From contig CAMBZY010000041.1 of assembly GCA_945872325.1 (NCBI GenBank), positions 1 to 12,299 of the forward strand: a stretch of DNA of 12,299 nucleotides, written 5' to 3'. Source of the DNA: Candidatus Kuenenia stuttgartensis (GTDB taxonomy: Bacteria > Planctomycetota > Planctomycetia > Isosphaerales > Isosphaeraceae). This document shows positions 1-7,143 of the stretch, piece after piece. Made by a program: the position numbers and the translations under genes. The notes beneath the pieces are model-generated. The model was not told where the DNA came from. It did no database searches and saw only the letters and a program-made list of their open reading frames with translations. Positions within the stretch are counted from its first letter, which is position 1, and the number at the start of each line of letters is the position of its first letter.

Positions 1-1347
1 GATGAGTCGATTGTCGAGTCCGTCGTACGCGAAGCACCTCTGAGAATCTCGGAACTGATCGACTGGGGAACCCAGTTCGACCTCGAAAATGGCGAAGTCG
101 CCTTAGGCCGCGAAGGTGGTCACTCTCATGCCCGAATTGTCCATGCACTGGGCGATGCAACTGGTCGGGAAGTGATGCGGGCCGTTCTGGAAAAAGCCGC
201 TTCACTACCGAATTTGAGGGTCTGGCAAAACAGCTTCACCGTTGACCTGATCACTTATGAAGGACGGTGCCGGGGCGTTCTGGTTTGGGATCGCAAGCGC
301 GGCATGTCGATTGTCTGGGCCCGTGCCGTTATTCTGGCTACGGGTGGAGCAGGGCAGCTTTATCGCGAATCGACCAACCCGTCGATCGCCACCGGCGACG
401 GCCATGCTCTGGCCTTCCGCGCCGGCGCCCGCCTGCGCGACCTTGAATTCATGCAATTCCACCCCACCGTGCTTTATATCGCAGGTTCCAGTCGCCACCT
501 GATTACCGAAGCCGTTCGCGGCGAAGGCGCTTATCTGCGAGATCGCGACGGCATCCGGTTCATGCCAGAAGCTCACCCCCAAGCTGAACTTGCGCCACGC
601 GATGACGTTTCACGAGCCATTTGGGACCGCATGGCCGCCACTCAGCATCCATGTGTTTATCTCGACCTCTCGCACCTTGATCCCGATCTGATCCGCCGCC
701 GATTCCCCGGCATCGACCAACTTTGTCGTGGATTTGACCTCGACATCACCACCGACCAGATTCCAGTCAGGCCCGGGGCCCACTACTACATCGGCGGGAT
801 CGAGGTGGACGAAAACGGCCAAAGCTCGATCAAAGGCCTCTGGGCCGCTGGTGAAGTGACCAGTTCCGGCCTTCACGGAGCCAACCGCCTCGCTTCAAAC
901 AGCCTCTTGGAAGGCTTGGTTTACGGTGCTCGAGTGGCCGAAAATATCACCCAGGAATTGATTCACGACCCAATCCCGGCCCTGATGGTTCCGCCTGTAA
1001 GCTGTGGAGCACCGCCCACACCCAGAAACCTCATGCTGGACATCGCCGATGTCAAGCACGCCCTAAAGGCTTTGATGGTCAGGTCTGTCGGCTTGGCCCG
1101 GGAATCGCACAAACTCGAAGAAGCGGCCGAGCAGGTCGACTTCTGGAGCCGTTATGCTCTGGAACAAGTTTTTGTTGATCCAGATGGCTGGGTTCTCCAA
1201 AACATGCTCACTTTGGCCCGCCTGATGATCGACGCCGCTCTGACCCGCACCGAATCACGGGGCGTGCACTATCGTCAGGATCATCCGGATAGCTCCGACG
1301 CCTGGCTCCGCCACATCACTTATACGCTCGAAGGCTCCAACTCATAA
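1..1347 (+). CDS. nadB: L-aspartate oxidase NadB (5'-truncated by window edge)
   Basis: This flavoenzyme oxidises L-aspartate to iminoaspartate with FAD; NadA then makes quinolinate, the first steps of de novo NAD synthesis in the cytoplasm. The frame is open from base 1, and 448 residues are visible before the TAA stop. About 80 N-terminal residues, including the FAD-binding GxGxxG segment, lie outside. Visible signatures, numbered from base 1, are REGGHSHARIVHA (37-49), ATGGAGQLY (113-121), QFHPT with the active-site-type His154, APRDDVSRAI with Arg200, HYYIGG with His261, and GLHGANRLASNSLLEG with Arg296. A fumarate reductase/succinate dehydrogenase-type helical C-terminal domain follows. 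The HYxxGG and GLHGANR motifs and the total length favour NadB over the SdhA/FrdA flavoproteins of the same superfamily. The last 28 bp overlap a convergent small gene. No nadA or nadC is visible, so the operon context is unknown. Confidence 0.95.
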   Translation, partial: DESIVESVVREAPLRISELIDWGTQFDLENGEVALGREGGHSHARIVHALGDATGREVMRAVLEKAASLPNLRVWQNSFTVDLITYEGRCRGVLVWDRKRGMSIVWARAVILATGGAGQLYRESTNPSIATGDGHALAFRAGARLRDLEFMQFHPTVLYIAGSSRHLITEAVRGEGAYLRDRDGIRFMPEAHPQAELAPRDDVSRAIWDRMAATQHPCVYLDLSHLDPDLIRRRFPGIDQLCRGFDLDITTDQIPVRPGAHYYIGGIEVDENGQSSIKGLWAAGEVTSSGLHGANRLASNSLLEGLVYGARVAENITQELIHDPIPALMVPPVSCGAPPTPRNLMLDIADVKHALKALMVRSVGLARESHKLEEAAEQVDFWSRYALEQVFVDPDGWVLQNMLTLARLMIDAALTRTESRGVHYRQDHPDSSDAWLRHITYTLEGSNS

Positions 1348-1640
1348 ATTTTCTGATAACCCAGTGAGCAAAGCACTTCCAACATTTCACAGAGCGTTGG
1401 AAACGGCCGCCCACTGGTTTTCTTATACTGATCCACGGCTTTCATGAATTCCAATTCATCAAGGCTGTAGTCTCGTTCGCACGTAGTTGGGTCGATAAAT
1501 CGCCGCCGACCACTGATCTGACGTGCGTTTGCTGCCTTGGTCGCCTTCGCAATTGCCTGCTGATCCCGCCATTCCGCCTGATCGTCATCAGCTTTACGGT
1601 GGTTGACGGGAACGATTCCTGAAATCAAATTGGTTGACAT
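1320..1640 (-). CDS. Small conserved-looking hypothetical protein, 106 aa
   Basis: I cannot assign a function. The protein is soluble, with no signal peptide or membrane segment. Its N-terminal half is rich in Ala, Lys, Arg, Asp and Gln (residues about 15-50). The C-terminal half, from about residue 60, carries a compact block running through YSLDELEFMKAVDQYK, then SGRPFPTLCEMLEVL and CSLGYQKIYEL. This style of block (FMKA-x-D-x-YK, SGR-x-FPT-x-x-E-x-LEVL, LGY-x-K) is one I associate with small planctomycete hypothetical proteins; that is recollection, not a search result. The ATG at 1640-1638 is preceded by a purine-rich AGGGGG stretch about 4 nt upstream, an acceptable ribosome binding site. 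The 3' end overlaps convergent nadB by 28 bp. It lies 119 bp beyond the DUF1501 stop on the same strand, so it could be read through from that operon. Confidence 0.72.
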   Translation of the reverse strand: MSTNLISGIVPVNHRKADDDQAEWRDQQAIAKATKAANARQISGRRRFIDPTTCERDYSLDELEFMKAVDQYKKTSGRPFPTLCEMLEVLCSLGYQKIYELEPSSV

Positions 1641-1686
1641 TTTTCCCCCTCAAACACCTCTGCAGATTCCGAACTTCGTGACAGAC

Positions 1687-1708
1687 CGTTTCGTGATCAT
1701 CTGAAACG
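1687..1708. other. Inverted repeat between the DUF1501 gene and the small hypothetical gene
   Basis: CGTTTC (1687-1692) and GAAACG (1703-1708) form a perfect 6-bp inverted repeat around a 10-nt centre that itself contains the palindrome TGATCA. It sits after the DUF1501 stop and about 50 bp before the start of the hypothetical gene. It could be a weak transcript-end hairpin for the operon or an operator for the small gene. No T-run follows on the minus strand, so a classical intrinsic terminator is unlikely. Confidence 0.25.
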
Positions 1709-1759
1709 TAAGATATTCCACACCCACGAGGGAACTGACAGGTGGTGAATTCCAACAAA

Positions 1760-3220
1760 TCACGCCAGAATCGGCTTCACCACACTCCCGTGAACATCTG
1801 TCAGGCGGAAAGGCCGGCCTTGATAGACATAGGTGAGTCGCTCGTGGTCCAGCCCAAGTGCGTTTAAAATGGTGGCCTGAATGTCGTGTACGTGTACTGG
1901 ATTTTCAACGATGTTAAACCCGAGTTCATCGGTCTTACCATACGACATGCCTGGCTTGATACCACCACCGGCCATCCACATCGAAAACGCTTGAGGGTGA
2001 TGGTCGCGGCCCAGAGCCCGGCCCAGCGCTGTATTGGTTTCCACCATGGGCGTTCGGCCAAACTCACCGCCCCAGACGACCAGAGTTTCGTCGAGCATTC
2101 CCCGTCGCTTCAAGTCCAGAAGAAGAGCCGCTGAGGCCTGATCTGTGGCTCGTGCATTACTTGTGTGATTCCCAACCACATCTGAGTGGGCATCCCAGCC
2201 TTCGTTATAGATATTGATGAATCGTACGCCTCGTTCTACCATCCGCCGGGCCAGCAAACAGGCTCGGGCGAATGAAGGCTTGGCGGGATCGGCTCCGTAA
2301 AGCTCCAGAGTTTCTTTGGATTCCGACCGCAGATCCATCAGCTCAGGTGCCGATGTCTGGAGCCGAAAAGCCATCTCATAGGACGCAATCCTGGTCCGAA
2401 TTTCAGGGTCACCCACCTGACTCATTTCATGACGGTTCAGACGGCTCACCAGGTCAATCGTATCGGCCTGAACCTGAGCATCAATCCCGGAAGGGTTCGA
2501 TACATTCAGGATCGGATCGCCGCTGTTGCGCAATCGCGTGCCGGTATAAACGGTGGGCAAAAATCCTGACGACCAGTTGGCAGAACCACCGCTGATGCCT
2601 GAACCTGTGCTCATTACGACAAACGCAGGCAAATCACGGGACTCGCTGCCCAGCCCATAGACCACCCACGAACCCATACTGGGCCGACCGGGTTGGGCAA
2701 AGCCGGTGTTCATGAAAATCTGGGCAGGTGCATGGTTGAACTGATCGGTTTTAACCGACCTGATCATACAGATCTCGTCCGCCACCCGGCCCAGATGGGG
2801 CAGAATGTCGGCAATTTCCAAGCCACTTTGACCATGCTTGCTGAACTTGAATTGAGGGGCCATCGCCGCCGCATCGCTACGGATAAAGGCGTATCGCTGT
2901 CCACCAATCACTTCCGGAGGAATCGGTTTGCCGTCGTGCTTGACCAAAGCTGGCTTGTAATCGAACAGGTCCAGATGGCTCGGCGCTCCGGCCATGAACA
3001 AGTGGATCACCGCCTTGGCTTTGCCTGGAAAGTGCGGCGACCGTTCAGCCATGAACTGGGCTGAGTTGTCGGGTGCAGCCCCAAAGGCTTTTCGATGATT
3101 CCCTGAGCCGTCTGCCAGAAGGCCGGCCAAAGCAATTTTGCCCAGGCCAACTCCACAATCCTGAAAAAAGTGGCGACGGGAGCGGTCCAGCGGCGGCATA
3201 TTGGATTTTTCTGTGTTCAT
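1760..3220 (-). CDS. DUF1501 family protein with Tat-type signal
   Basis: Members of DUF1501 adopt an alkaline phosphatase/sulfatase-like fold; the substrate is unknown. I chose the ATG at 3220-3218 (486 aa) over one 29 codons upstream. With this start the twin-arginine signal (RSRRHFF, residues 13-19, then a hydrophobic stretch to about 36) is N-terminal, and the start falls 29 bp after the upstream gene's stop. The longer start would lie inside that gene and bury the signal. Family blocks are HLFMAGAPSHLDLFDYKP (73-90), GWDAHSD (341-347), GGEFGRTP (384-391), GRDHHPQ (404-410), and a C-terminal HVHDIQATILNALGLDHE block followed by RLTDVHG. The His/Asp-rich blocks are probable metal ligands by analogy with the superfamily. 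The partner upstream is the PSCyt1/DUF1549/DUF1553 gene, the usual arrangement in Planctomycetes. The likely location is the periplasm. Whether it has hydrolase activity cannot be told from sequence. Confidence 0.93.
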   Translation of the reverse strand: MNTEKSNMPPLDRSRRHFFQDCGVGLGKIALAGLLADGSGNHRKAFGAAPDNSAQFMAERSPHFPGKAKAVIHLFMAGAPSHLDLFDYKPALVKHDGKPIPPEVIGGQRYAFIRSDAAAMAPQFKFSKHGQSGLEIADILPHLGRVADEICMIRSVKTDQFNHAPAQIFMNTGFAQPGRPSMGSWVVYGLGSESRDLPAFVVMSTGSGISGGSANWSSGFLPTVYTGTRLRNSGDPILNVSNPSGIDAQVQADTIDLVSRLNRHEMSQVGDPEIRTRIASYEMAFRLQTSAPELMDLRSESKETLELYGADPAKPSFARACLLARRMVERGVRFINIYNEGWDAHSDVVGNHTSNARATDQASAALLLDLKRRGMLDETLVVWGGEFGRTPMVETNTALGRALGRDHHPQAFSMWMAGGGIKPGMSYGKTDELGFNIVENPVHVHDIQATILNALGLDHERLTYVYQGRPFRLTDVHGSVVKPILA

Positions 3221-3249
3221 CGGATTCGCTTCTTTCGTTTGGTCAAGGA

Positions 3250-6200
3250 TCAACGATGGACCACAAATTCGTCTGTATTGAGCAACGCCCGGGCCAGAAC
3301 TGTCCAAGCCGCAACCTCTGTCGCAGGCAGTCCAGCCGCTGAATCGCCGGCAATCGCTTCAGCTGATTTGGGACTCTTTTGATAGTGATCTCGCTGAGCC
3401 GCCAAAAATCGGGTCAGATCGGCACGTTCCTCGGCATCGCAATCGCGGTTGAACAAGCGTACAAAGATCAGGCCCAGTCGCGACTCATCCGAATCTTTCA
3501 ACGTGGCCATCTGGCGTCCCAGAGCCTGTGCTGATTCGAGAAAAATCGGGTCGTTCAGCAAGGTGAGCGATTGAAGTGCCGAATTCGAAACATCGCGACG
3601 CACCACGCACGACTCACCACTGGGGGCGTCAAATGTGTTCAGCATCGCAAACGGAGTCGTCCGCTTGGCAAATGTGTAAAGGCTTCGGCGGTAACGATCC
3701 GTACCTGCGGAAGTCTTCCACGACATCCCACCATAAGCTCCCTCAGTTGTCACACTGGCAGGCTGGGGCGGAAACACGCTTGGCCCACCAATCGCAGGAG
3801 CGATCAGTCCAGCGACCGCAAGTGCTGTGTCACGAACCACTTCGCCGTCCATTCGGAACCGGGGCCCGCGTGAAATCAGCCGGTTTTCTGGATCTTTTGC
3901 CAACGCTTCAGGCGAAACGTTTGTCGATTGCCTGTAGGCCTGGCTGGTGACGATCCGCCGGTGCAATCGCTTCATCGACCATCTATCTTCAATAAACGTG
4001 TTCGCCAGCCAGTCCAAAAGTTCCGGATTCGTGGGCAACTCGCCCTGATATCCAAAATCTTCCTGAGTTCTGACCAGTCCTCTACCGAAAAACGCTGCCC
4101 ATTGACGATTGACCGTCACTCGGGCCGTCAGTGGATTCTCAGGAGAGACCAGCCACTGAGCCATCTCCAGGCGATTTTTCGGTGCCACTTTCGCGGATGT
4201 CTTCAAAAACTGGGGGACGTCTGGCGTGACGGTCGTGGTGGGCTGAAGAAATTCGCCGCGCCGATACACAAAGGTTGGTCTGATAAAGTCTTGAGGACGC
4301 TCGCGCATGACCAGGGCACTCTCTGGCTTCGGTCTTTGAGCCTCCAGTGCCGCTATGGCTTTCCTCGACTCAGAAACCTCCGGTGCCGTGCTTGCCCAGT
4401 AATCTCTCAACTGCTTGATTTGAGCAGGGCTTAATGTCGCTTTCGGAAGTGTCAGCAAGTGCTCCACCTCCGTAGGTTGCGATTTAGCCACCACCTGAGG
4501 ACCAGTGGCCGTAGTGGCCCAGAGCCGGAACCGGCCCAGAGGGGCGGAATAATGGCGTTCAAAGATCATCGTCAAAGTCGCGTTGGTCTTGGCTGACAAC
4601 GGCTTATCAAGCACAAAAACCGCTTGATCAGGCTGCCCTTGATGCCCTTGGGTAGACCACCCGGTCTGCATGTTTCCATCAAGTGCAAGGGCCGCTTTGG
4701 CGTCCCCACCACCGATCCCAAGCCGACCATAGCTTTCCGTGGCTGAGGCAAATTTCACAGGCTGACCATCCGCCTGCATCCTCCACTCGCTCAGGAAAAA
4801 GTCGCCTAGAGGGCCTTCATAATCCGTCCGGCCAGGGCCTTTGGCAGGCAACTTCGGATCCGGCAAAACTTCGAGCCGAATCGCCGTGGTGCCAGCCGGC
4901 AATCCGCTCAGATTCAATGCATATTCATCGTGCTTGGTCGCATCACCGAAGGCAAAGATTGAGCCATCCGGGCGGAGTTCCAACCTCGCCATATTGGCCT
5001 TCATCTGATCGGGCTTGACCACTGACCACTGCACCGACTTGGCCGATTCGACCGTCTGCCATTTTGCGAAAGCGTTTTTGTAACCATCACGACGTCGCTC
5101 GAAAAAGTTCCGGCCATCGCCCGGTCCACTGGGTGGCTCGGCTGGAAACTGGTCTGGAAGCTGGGCCTTGAGTTGGGCGATCTGCTGATCAATTTCAAGA
5201 TTTTTCAGCCGTACTGATTCGGTCTCAAGGTCATATAGAGGAGGCTCCTCAGCATTGTTCATCGTGGCCATCAGGCGGTAATAATCCGACTGGGTGATGG
5301 GGTCATATTTGTGCGTGTGGCACTGGGCGCAGGCCATGGACATGCCCATCCAAACCGTACCGGTGGTGCCAACTCGGTCCACCATGGCATAAAACCGATA
5401 CTCCAGAGGATCAATTCCTCCCTCCTCATTGAGCATCGTGTTGCGATGAAAACCGGTCGCAATTCGATCGTTGGTGGTCGCTCCGGGGAGCATGTCTCCA
5501 GCCAGTTGGCGGATCGTAAACTGGTCAAACGGCATGTCGTCGTTCAAGGCACGGATCACCCAGTCCCGATACGGCCAAACCGAGCGATACCGGTCTTTTT
5601 CATAACCATTCGTATCGGCATATCGGGCCAGATCGAGCCACTTCCGGGCCCATCGTTCGCCATAGTGAGGCGACGCAAGTAGCCTGTCCACCAGCTTTTC
5701 AAAAGCGTCAGGGCGAGTGTCCGCAACAAATCGTGCGGTTTCTTCAGGGGTGGGTGGAAGGCCGACGAGGTCGAGCGAAACTCGCCTGATCAAAGCCGCT
5801 TTATCGGCTTGTGGCTGAGGAGTTAGGCCTTTGTCTTTGAGTTTGGAAAAGACGAACGGATCAATCCCATTTTTGTGCCATGCGGCAGGCAAGCCAGCAA
5901 TTTGCGGAGGATTGGATTGAATCGGTTTAACAAACGACCAGTGTGCCGAATAATCTGCCCCGCTAGAAATCCAGCGCGAAAGCGTCGACTTTTCTGAGGC
6001 GGAGAGTGGGTCTTTCGACTCCGGCGGGGGCATGACCTCGGTTGCGTCCGTGGAGTGAATCCGCGCGATCAGCTCACTTTCGTCAGGCTTGTTCGGAACG
6101 ATCGCATGATTACCGGTTTTGGTTTCCGCCAATGCGGCCGTTCGGTCGTCAAGCCGCAGGCCTGAGGCTCGTTTGGCATCGTCAGGGCCATGACATTTCA

Positions 6201-6351
6201 AACAGTGGCGGGCCAGAATCGGCCTGACATCGCGTGCAAAATCAATCTTTTCCGGTGTCTGCGCCTGAGCAAACCCCGGCAAGAGAACCAGAAGCCAGGT
6301 GCCCAGGATGACGCAAATCGTTTGGCCTGATGTGTGGGTCTGATGATTCAT
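3250..6351 (-). CDS. PSCyt1-DUF1549-DUF1553 exported cytochrome-like protein
   Basis: This 1033-residue exported protein has the planctomycete multi-domain architecture. A Sec signal peptide covers about 1-30, with a hydrophobic core at 11-28 and a probable AQA cleavage site. The PSCyt1 cytochrome c domain spans about 35-140, with heme motif C50-L-K-C53-H54 and a possible distal Met107 in EVMPPPES. DUF1549 spans about 165-370 and contains a second CxxCH (C341-A-Q-C344-H345), conserved in this family and possibly a second heme site. A middle region at about 440-640 looks beta-rich and discoidin-like (LALDGNMQTGWST). DUF1553 spans about 715-990. It is translated just ahead of the DUF1501 gene, 29 bp apart, so the two exported proteins are probably made together. 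The role is unproven; periplasmic redox chemistry linked to polymer breakdown has been suggested for this family. The ATG at 6351-6349 has no strong Shine-Dalgarno, but the signal peptide placement supports it. Confidence 0.94.
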   Translation of the reverse strand: MNHQTHTSGQTICVILGTWLLVLLPGFAQAQTPEKIDFARDVRPILARHCLKCHGPDDAKRASGLRLDDRTAALAETKTGNHAIVPNKPDESELIARIHSTDATEVMPPPESKDPLSASEKSTLSRWISSGADYSAHWSFVKPIQSNPPQIAGLPAAWHKNGIDPFVFSKLKDKGLTPQPQADKAALIRRVSLDLVGLPPTPEETARFVADTRPDAFEKLVDRLLASPHYGERWARKWLDLARYADTNGYEKDRYRSVWPYRDWVIRALNDDMPFDQFTIRQLAGDMLPGATTNDRIATGFHRNTMLNEEGGIDPLEYRFYAMVDRVGTTGTVWMGMSMACAQCHTHKYDPITQSDYYRLMATMNNAEEPPLYDLETESVRLKNLEIDQQIAQLKAQLPDQFPAEPPSGPGDGRNFFERRRDGYKNAFAKWQTVESAKSVQWSVVKPDQMKANMARLELRPDGSIFAFGDATKHDEYALNLSGLPAGTTAIRLEVLPDPKLPAKGPGRTDYEGPLGDFFLSEWRMQADGQPVKFASATESYGRLGIGGGDAKAALALDGNMQTGWSTQGHQGQPDQAVFVLDKPLSAKTNATLTMIFERHYSAPLGRFRLWATTATGPQVVAKSQPTEVEHLLTLPKATLSPAQIKQLRDYWASTAPEVSESRKAIAALEAQRPKPESALVMRERPQDFIRPTFVYRRGEFLQPTTTVTPDVPQFLKTSAKVAPKNRLEMAQWLVSPENPLTARVTVNRQWAAFFGRGLVRTQEDFGYQGELPTNPELLDWLANTFIEDRWSMKRLHRRIVTSQAYRQSTNVSPEALAKDPENRLISRGPRFRMDGEVVRDTALAVAGLIAPAIGGPSVFPPQPASVTTEGAYGGMSWKTSAGTDRYRRSLYTFAKRTTPFAMLNTFDAPSGESCVVRRDVSNSALQSLTLLNDPIFLESAQALGRQMATLKDSDESRLGLIFVRLFNRDCDAEERADLTRFLAAQRDHYQKSPKSAEAIAGDSAAGLPATEVAAWTVLARALLNTDEFVVHR

Positions 6352-6397
6352 GAGATTTGTCGTTCAGGATGAGGAGCATCGGCGGGGAGTATCATTT

Positions 6398-6406
6398 AGT
6401 ATAACA
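6398..6406 (-). promoter_or_regulatory. Extended -10 promoter of the PSCyt1-DUF1501 operon
   Basis: Read on the minus strand this is TG-T-TATACT, an extended -10 element with 5 of 6 matches to TATAAT. It lies about 47 nt before the ATG at 6351, which would give a leader of roughly 40 nt. No good -35 hexamer is present 16-18 bp upstream, which is normal for extended -10 promoters. The call is based on consensus only. Confidence 0.5.
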
Positions 6407-6439
6407 GAATTGTCGCACCGGGAAGAAAGAATAAACCAA

Positions 6440-6449
6440 CTGGTACCAG
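6440..6449. promoter_or_regulatory. Perfect 10-bp palindrome CTGGTACCAG, possible operator
   Basis: CTGGTACCAG is its own reverse complement. It lies about 35-50 bp upstream of the extended -10 element of the cytochrome operon, a typical position for an activator site, and beside a second inverted repeat. Nothing in the sequence identifies the factor, and a 10-bp palindrome can arise by chance. Confidence 0.25.
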
Positions 6450-6450
6450 C

Positions 6451-6468
6451 CAGGTGCATTTACACCTG
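6451..6468 (-). terminator. CAGGTG/CACCTG hairpin downstream of thpR
   Basis: CAGGTG (6451-6456) and CACCTG (6463-6468) form a perfect 6-bp stem with a 6-nt loop, beginning 15 nt past the thpR stop on the minus strand. It could end the gltX-adoK-thpR transcript before the cytochrome operon promoter. The U-rich stretch (TTTATTCTTTCTT) comes only about 15-30 nt later, so it is not a canonical intrinsic terminator. It could also be a regulator site paired with the adjacent palindrome. Confidence 0.35.
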
Positions 6469-6483
6469 TGACTCTAAAACACC

Positions 6484-7092
6484 TTATCCAGCCATGTTGT
6501 GGCCAAGATCTGCTCTGGCCAGAGTCTCATAAACTGGTCCTTTGGGCGTTAATACCGACTGAATCAACTGGATCTCCCGAACGGGCCAATCGCCAAACTC
6601 AAAACCTGTATGCTTTTGCATCCAGGCCGCAATTTTTGGAGGCTGAGGGCCAGGTACCCGGGCCAAGGTAATGTGCGGGTGAAACTCCCGATCGTTAGGC
6701 TCAGGCTTGGGAATATCCGGCTCGAGACGGCTCCATAAGTTGTGATGCAACTTGCCAATCTGGTGAACTGATTCGCCTGTCAATCCCGCCCAAACCACTC
6801 GCGGTCGGTCTGCCCTCGGGAATCCGCCCACCCCGATGACAGATACCTCAAATGGGTCACTGCCGGATGCGACCTCATGCAAAATCGACTTCAGTTTAAC
6901 CACAGAATCGGCAGGAACATCGCCCAGAAATGCCAGGGTCAAATGGACCTGCTCTGGAAGTGTCCAGCGCAGGCCTTTGGGCAGGTCTATCCGTGCCCGG
7001 CTTTGAATGCGGCGCACCGCATCCACCAGGTCTGGAGGCACAGATAATGCATAAAATGTGCGAATGAGATCATCCACATACGGTTCGGTCAT
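6484..7092 (-). CDS. thpR: RNA 2',3'-cyclic phosphodiesterase (2H family, LigT/ThpR)
   Basis: 2H-superfamily enzymes of this group open 2',3'-cyclic phosphates at RNA ends and can catalyse reversible 2'-5' ligation in vitro; the physiological substrate is poorly known. The two catalytic HxT motifs are visible: HLTL in the N-terminal half (His50, Thr52 from the ATG) and HITL in the C-terminal half (His140, Thr142), about 90 residues apart as expected for the duplicated fold. Further family features are the opening RTFYALSVP strand, AFLGDVP after the first motif, and FPRADRPRVVWAG. The protein has 202 residues from the ATG at 7092-7090, near the usual family length. A TTG seven codons upstream (7113) is an alternative start; neither has a clear Shine-Dalgarno. 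It follows the PfkB kinase gene by 51 bp and probably shares its transcript. Confidence 0.92.
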   Translation of the reverse strand: MTEPYVDDLIRTFYALSVPPDLVDAVRRIQSRARIDLPKGLRWTLPEQVHLTLAFLGDVPADSVVKLKSILHEVASGSDPFEVSVIGVGGFPRADRPRVVWAGLTGESVHQIGKLHHNLWSRLEPDIPKPEPNDREFHPHITLARVPGPQPPKIAAWMQKHTGFEFGDWPVREIQLIQSVLTPKGPVYETLARADLGHNMAG

Positions 7093-7118
7093 CGCAATGC
7101 AACTGCCAATCAAGCCGG

Positions 7119-7134
7119 ATCAGTGATAACTGAT
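7119..7134. other. Small inverted repeat between the PfkB kinase gene and thpR
   Basis: ATCAGT (7119-7124) and ACTGAT (7129-7134) are perfect 6-bp arms around a 4-nt loop. On the minus strand the hairpin would begin about 10 nt after the PfkB kinase stop. No U-tract follows and the stem is AT-rich, so it may be an RNA processing or stability element, or chance. Confidence 0.25.
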
Positions 7135-7143
7135 GGTCAGTTT

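Noticed and set aside
3928..4434. 168-codon open frame on the plus strand opposite the cytochrome gene
   Set aside because: It is antisense to the conserved DUF1553 region, with arginine/serine/leucine-rich random composition and no start signals.
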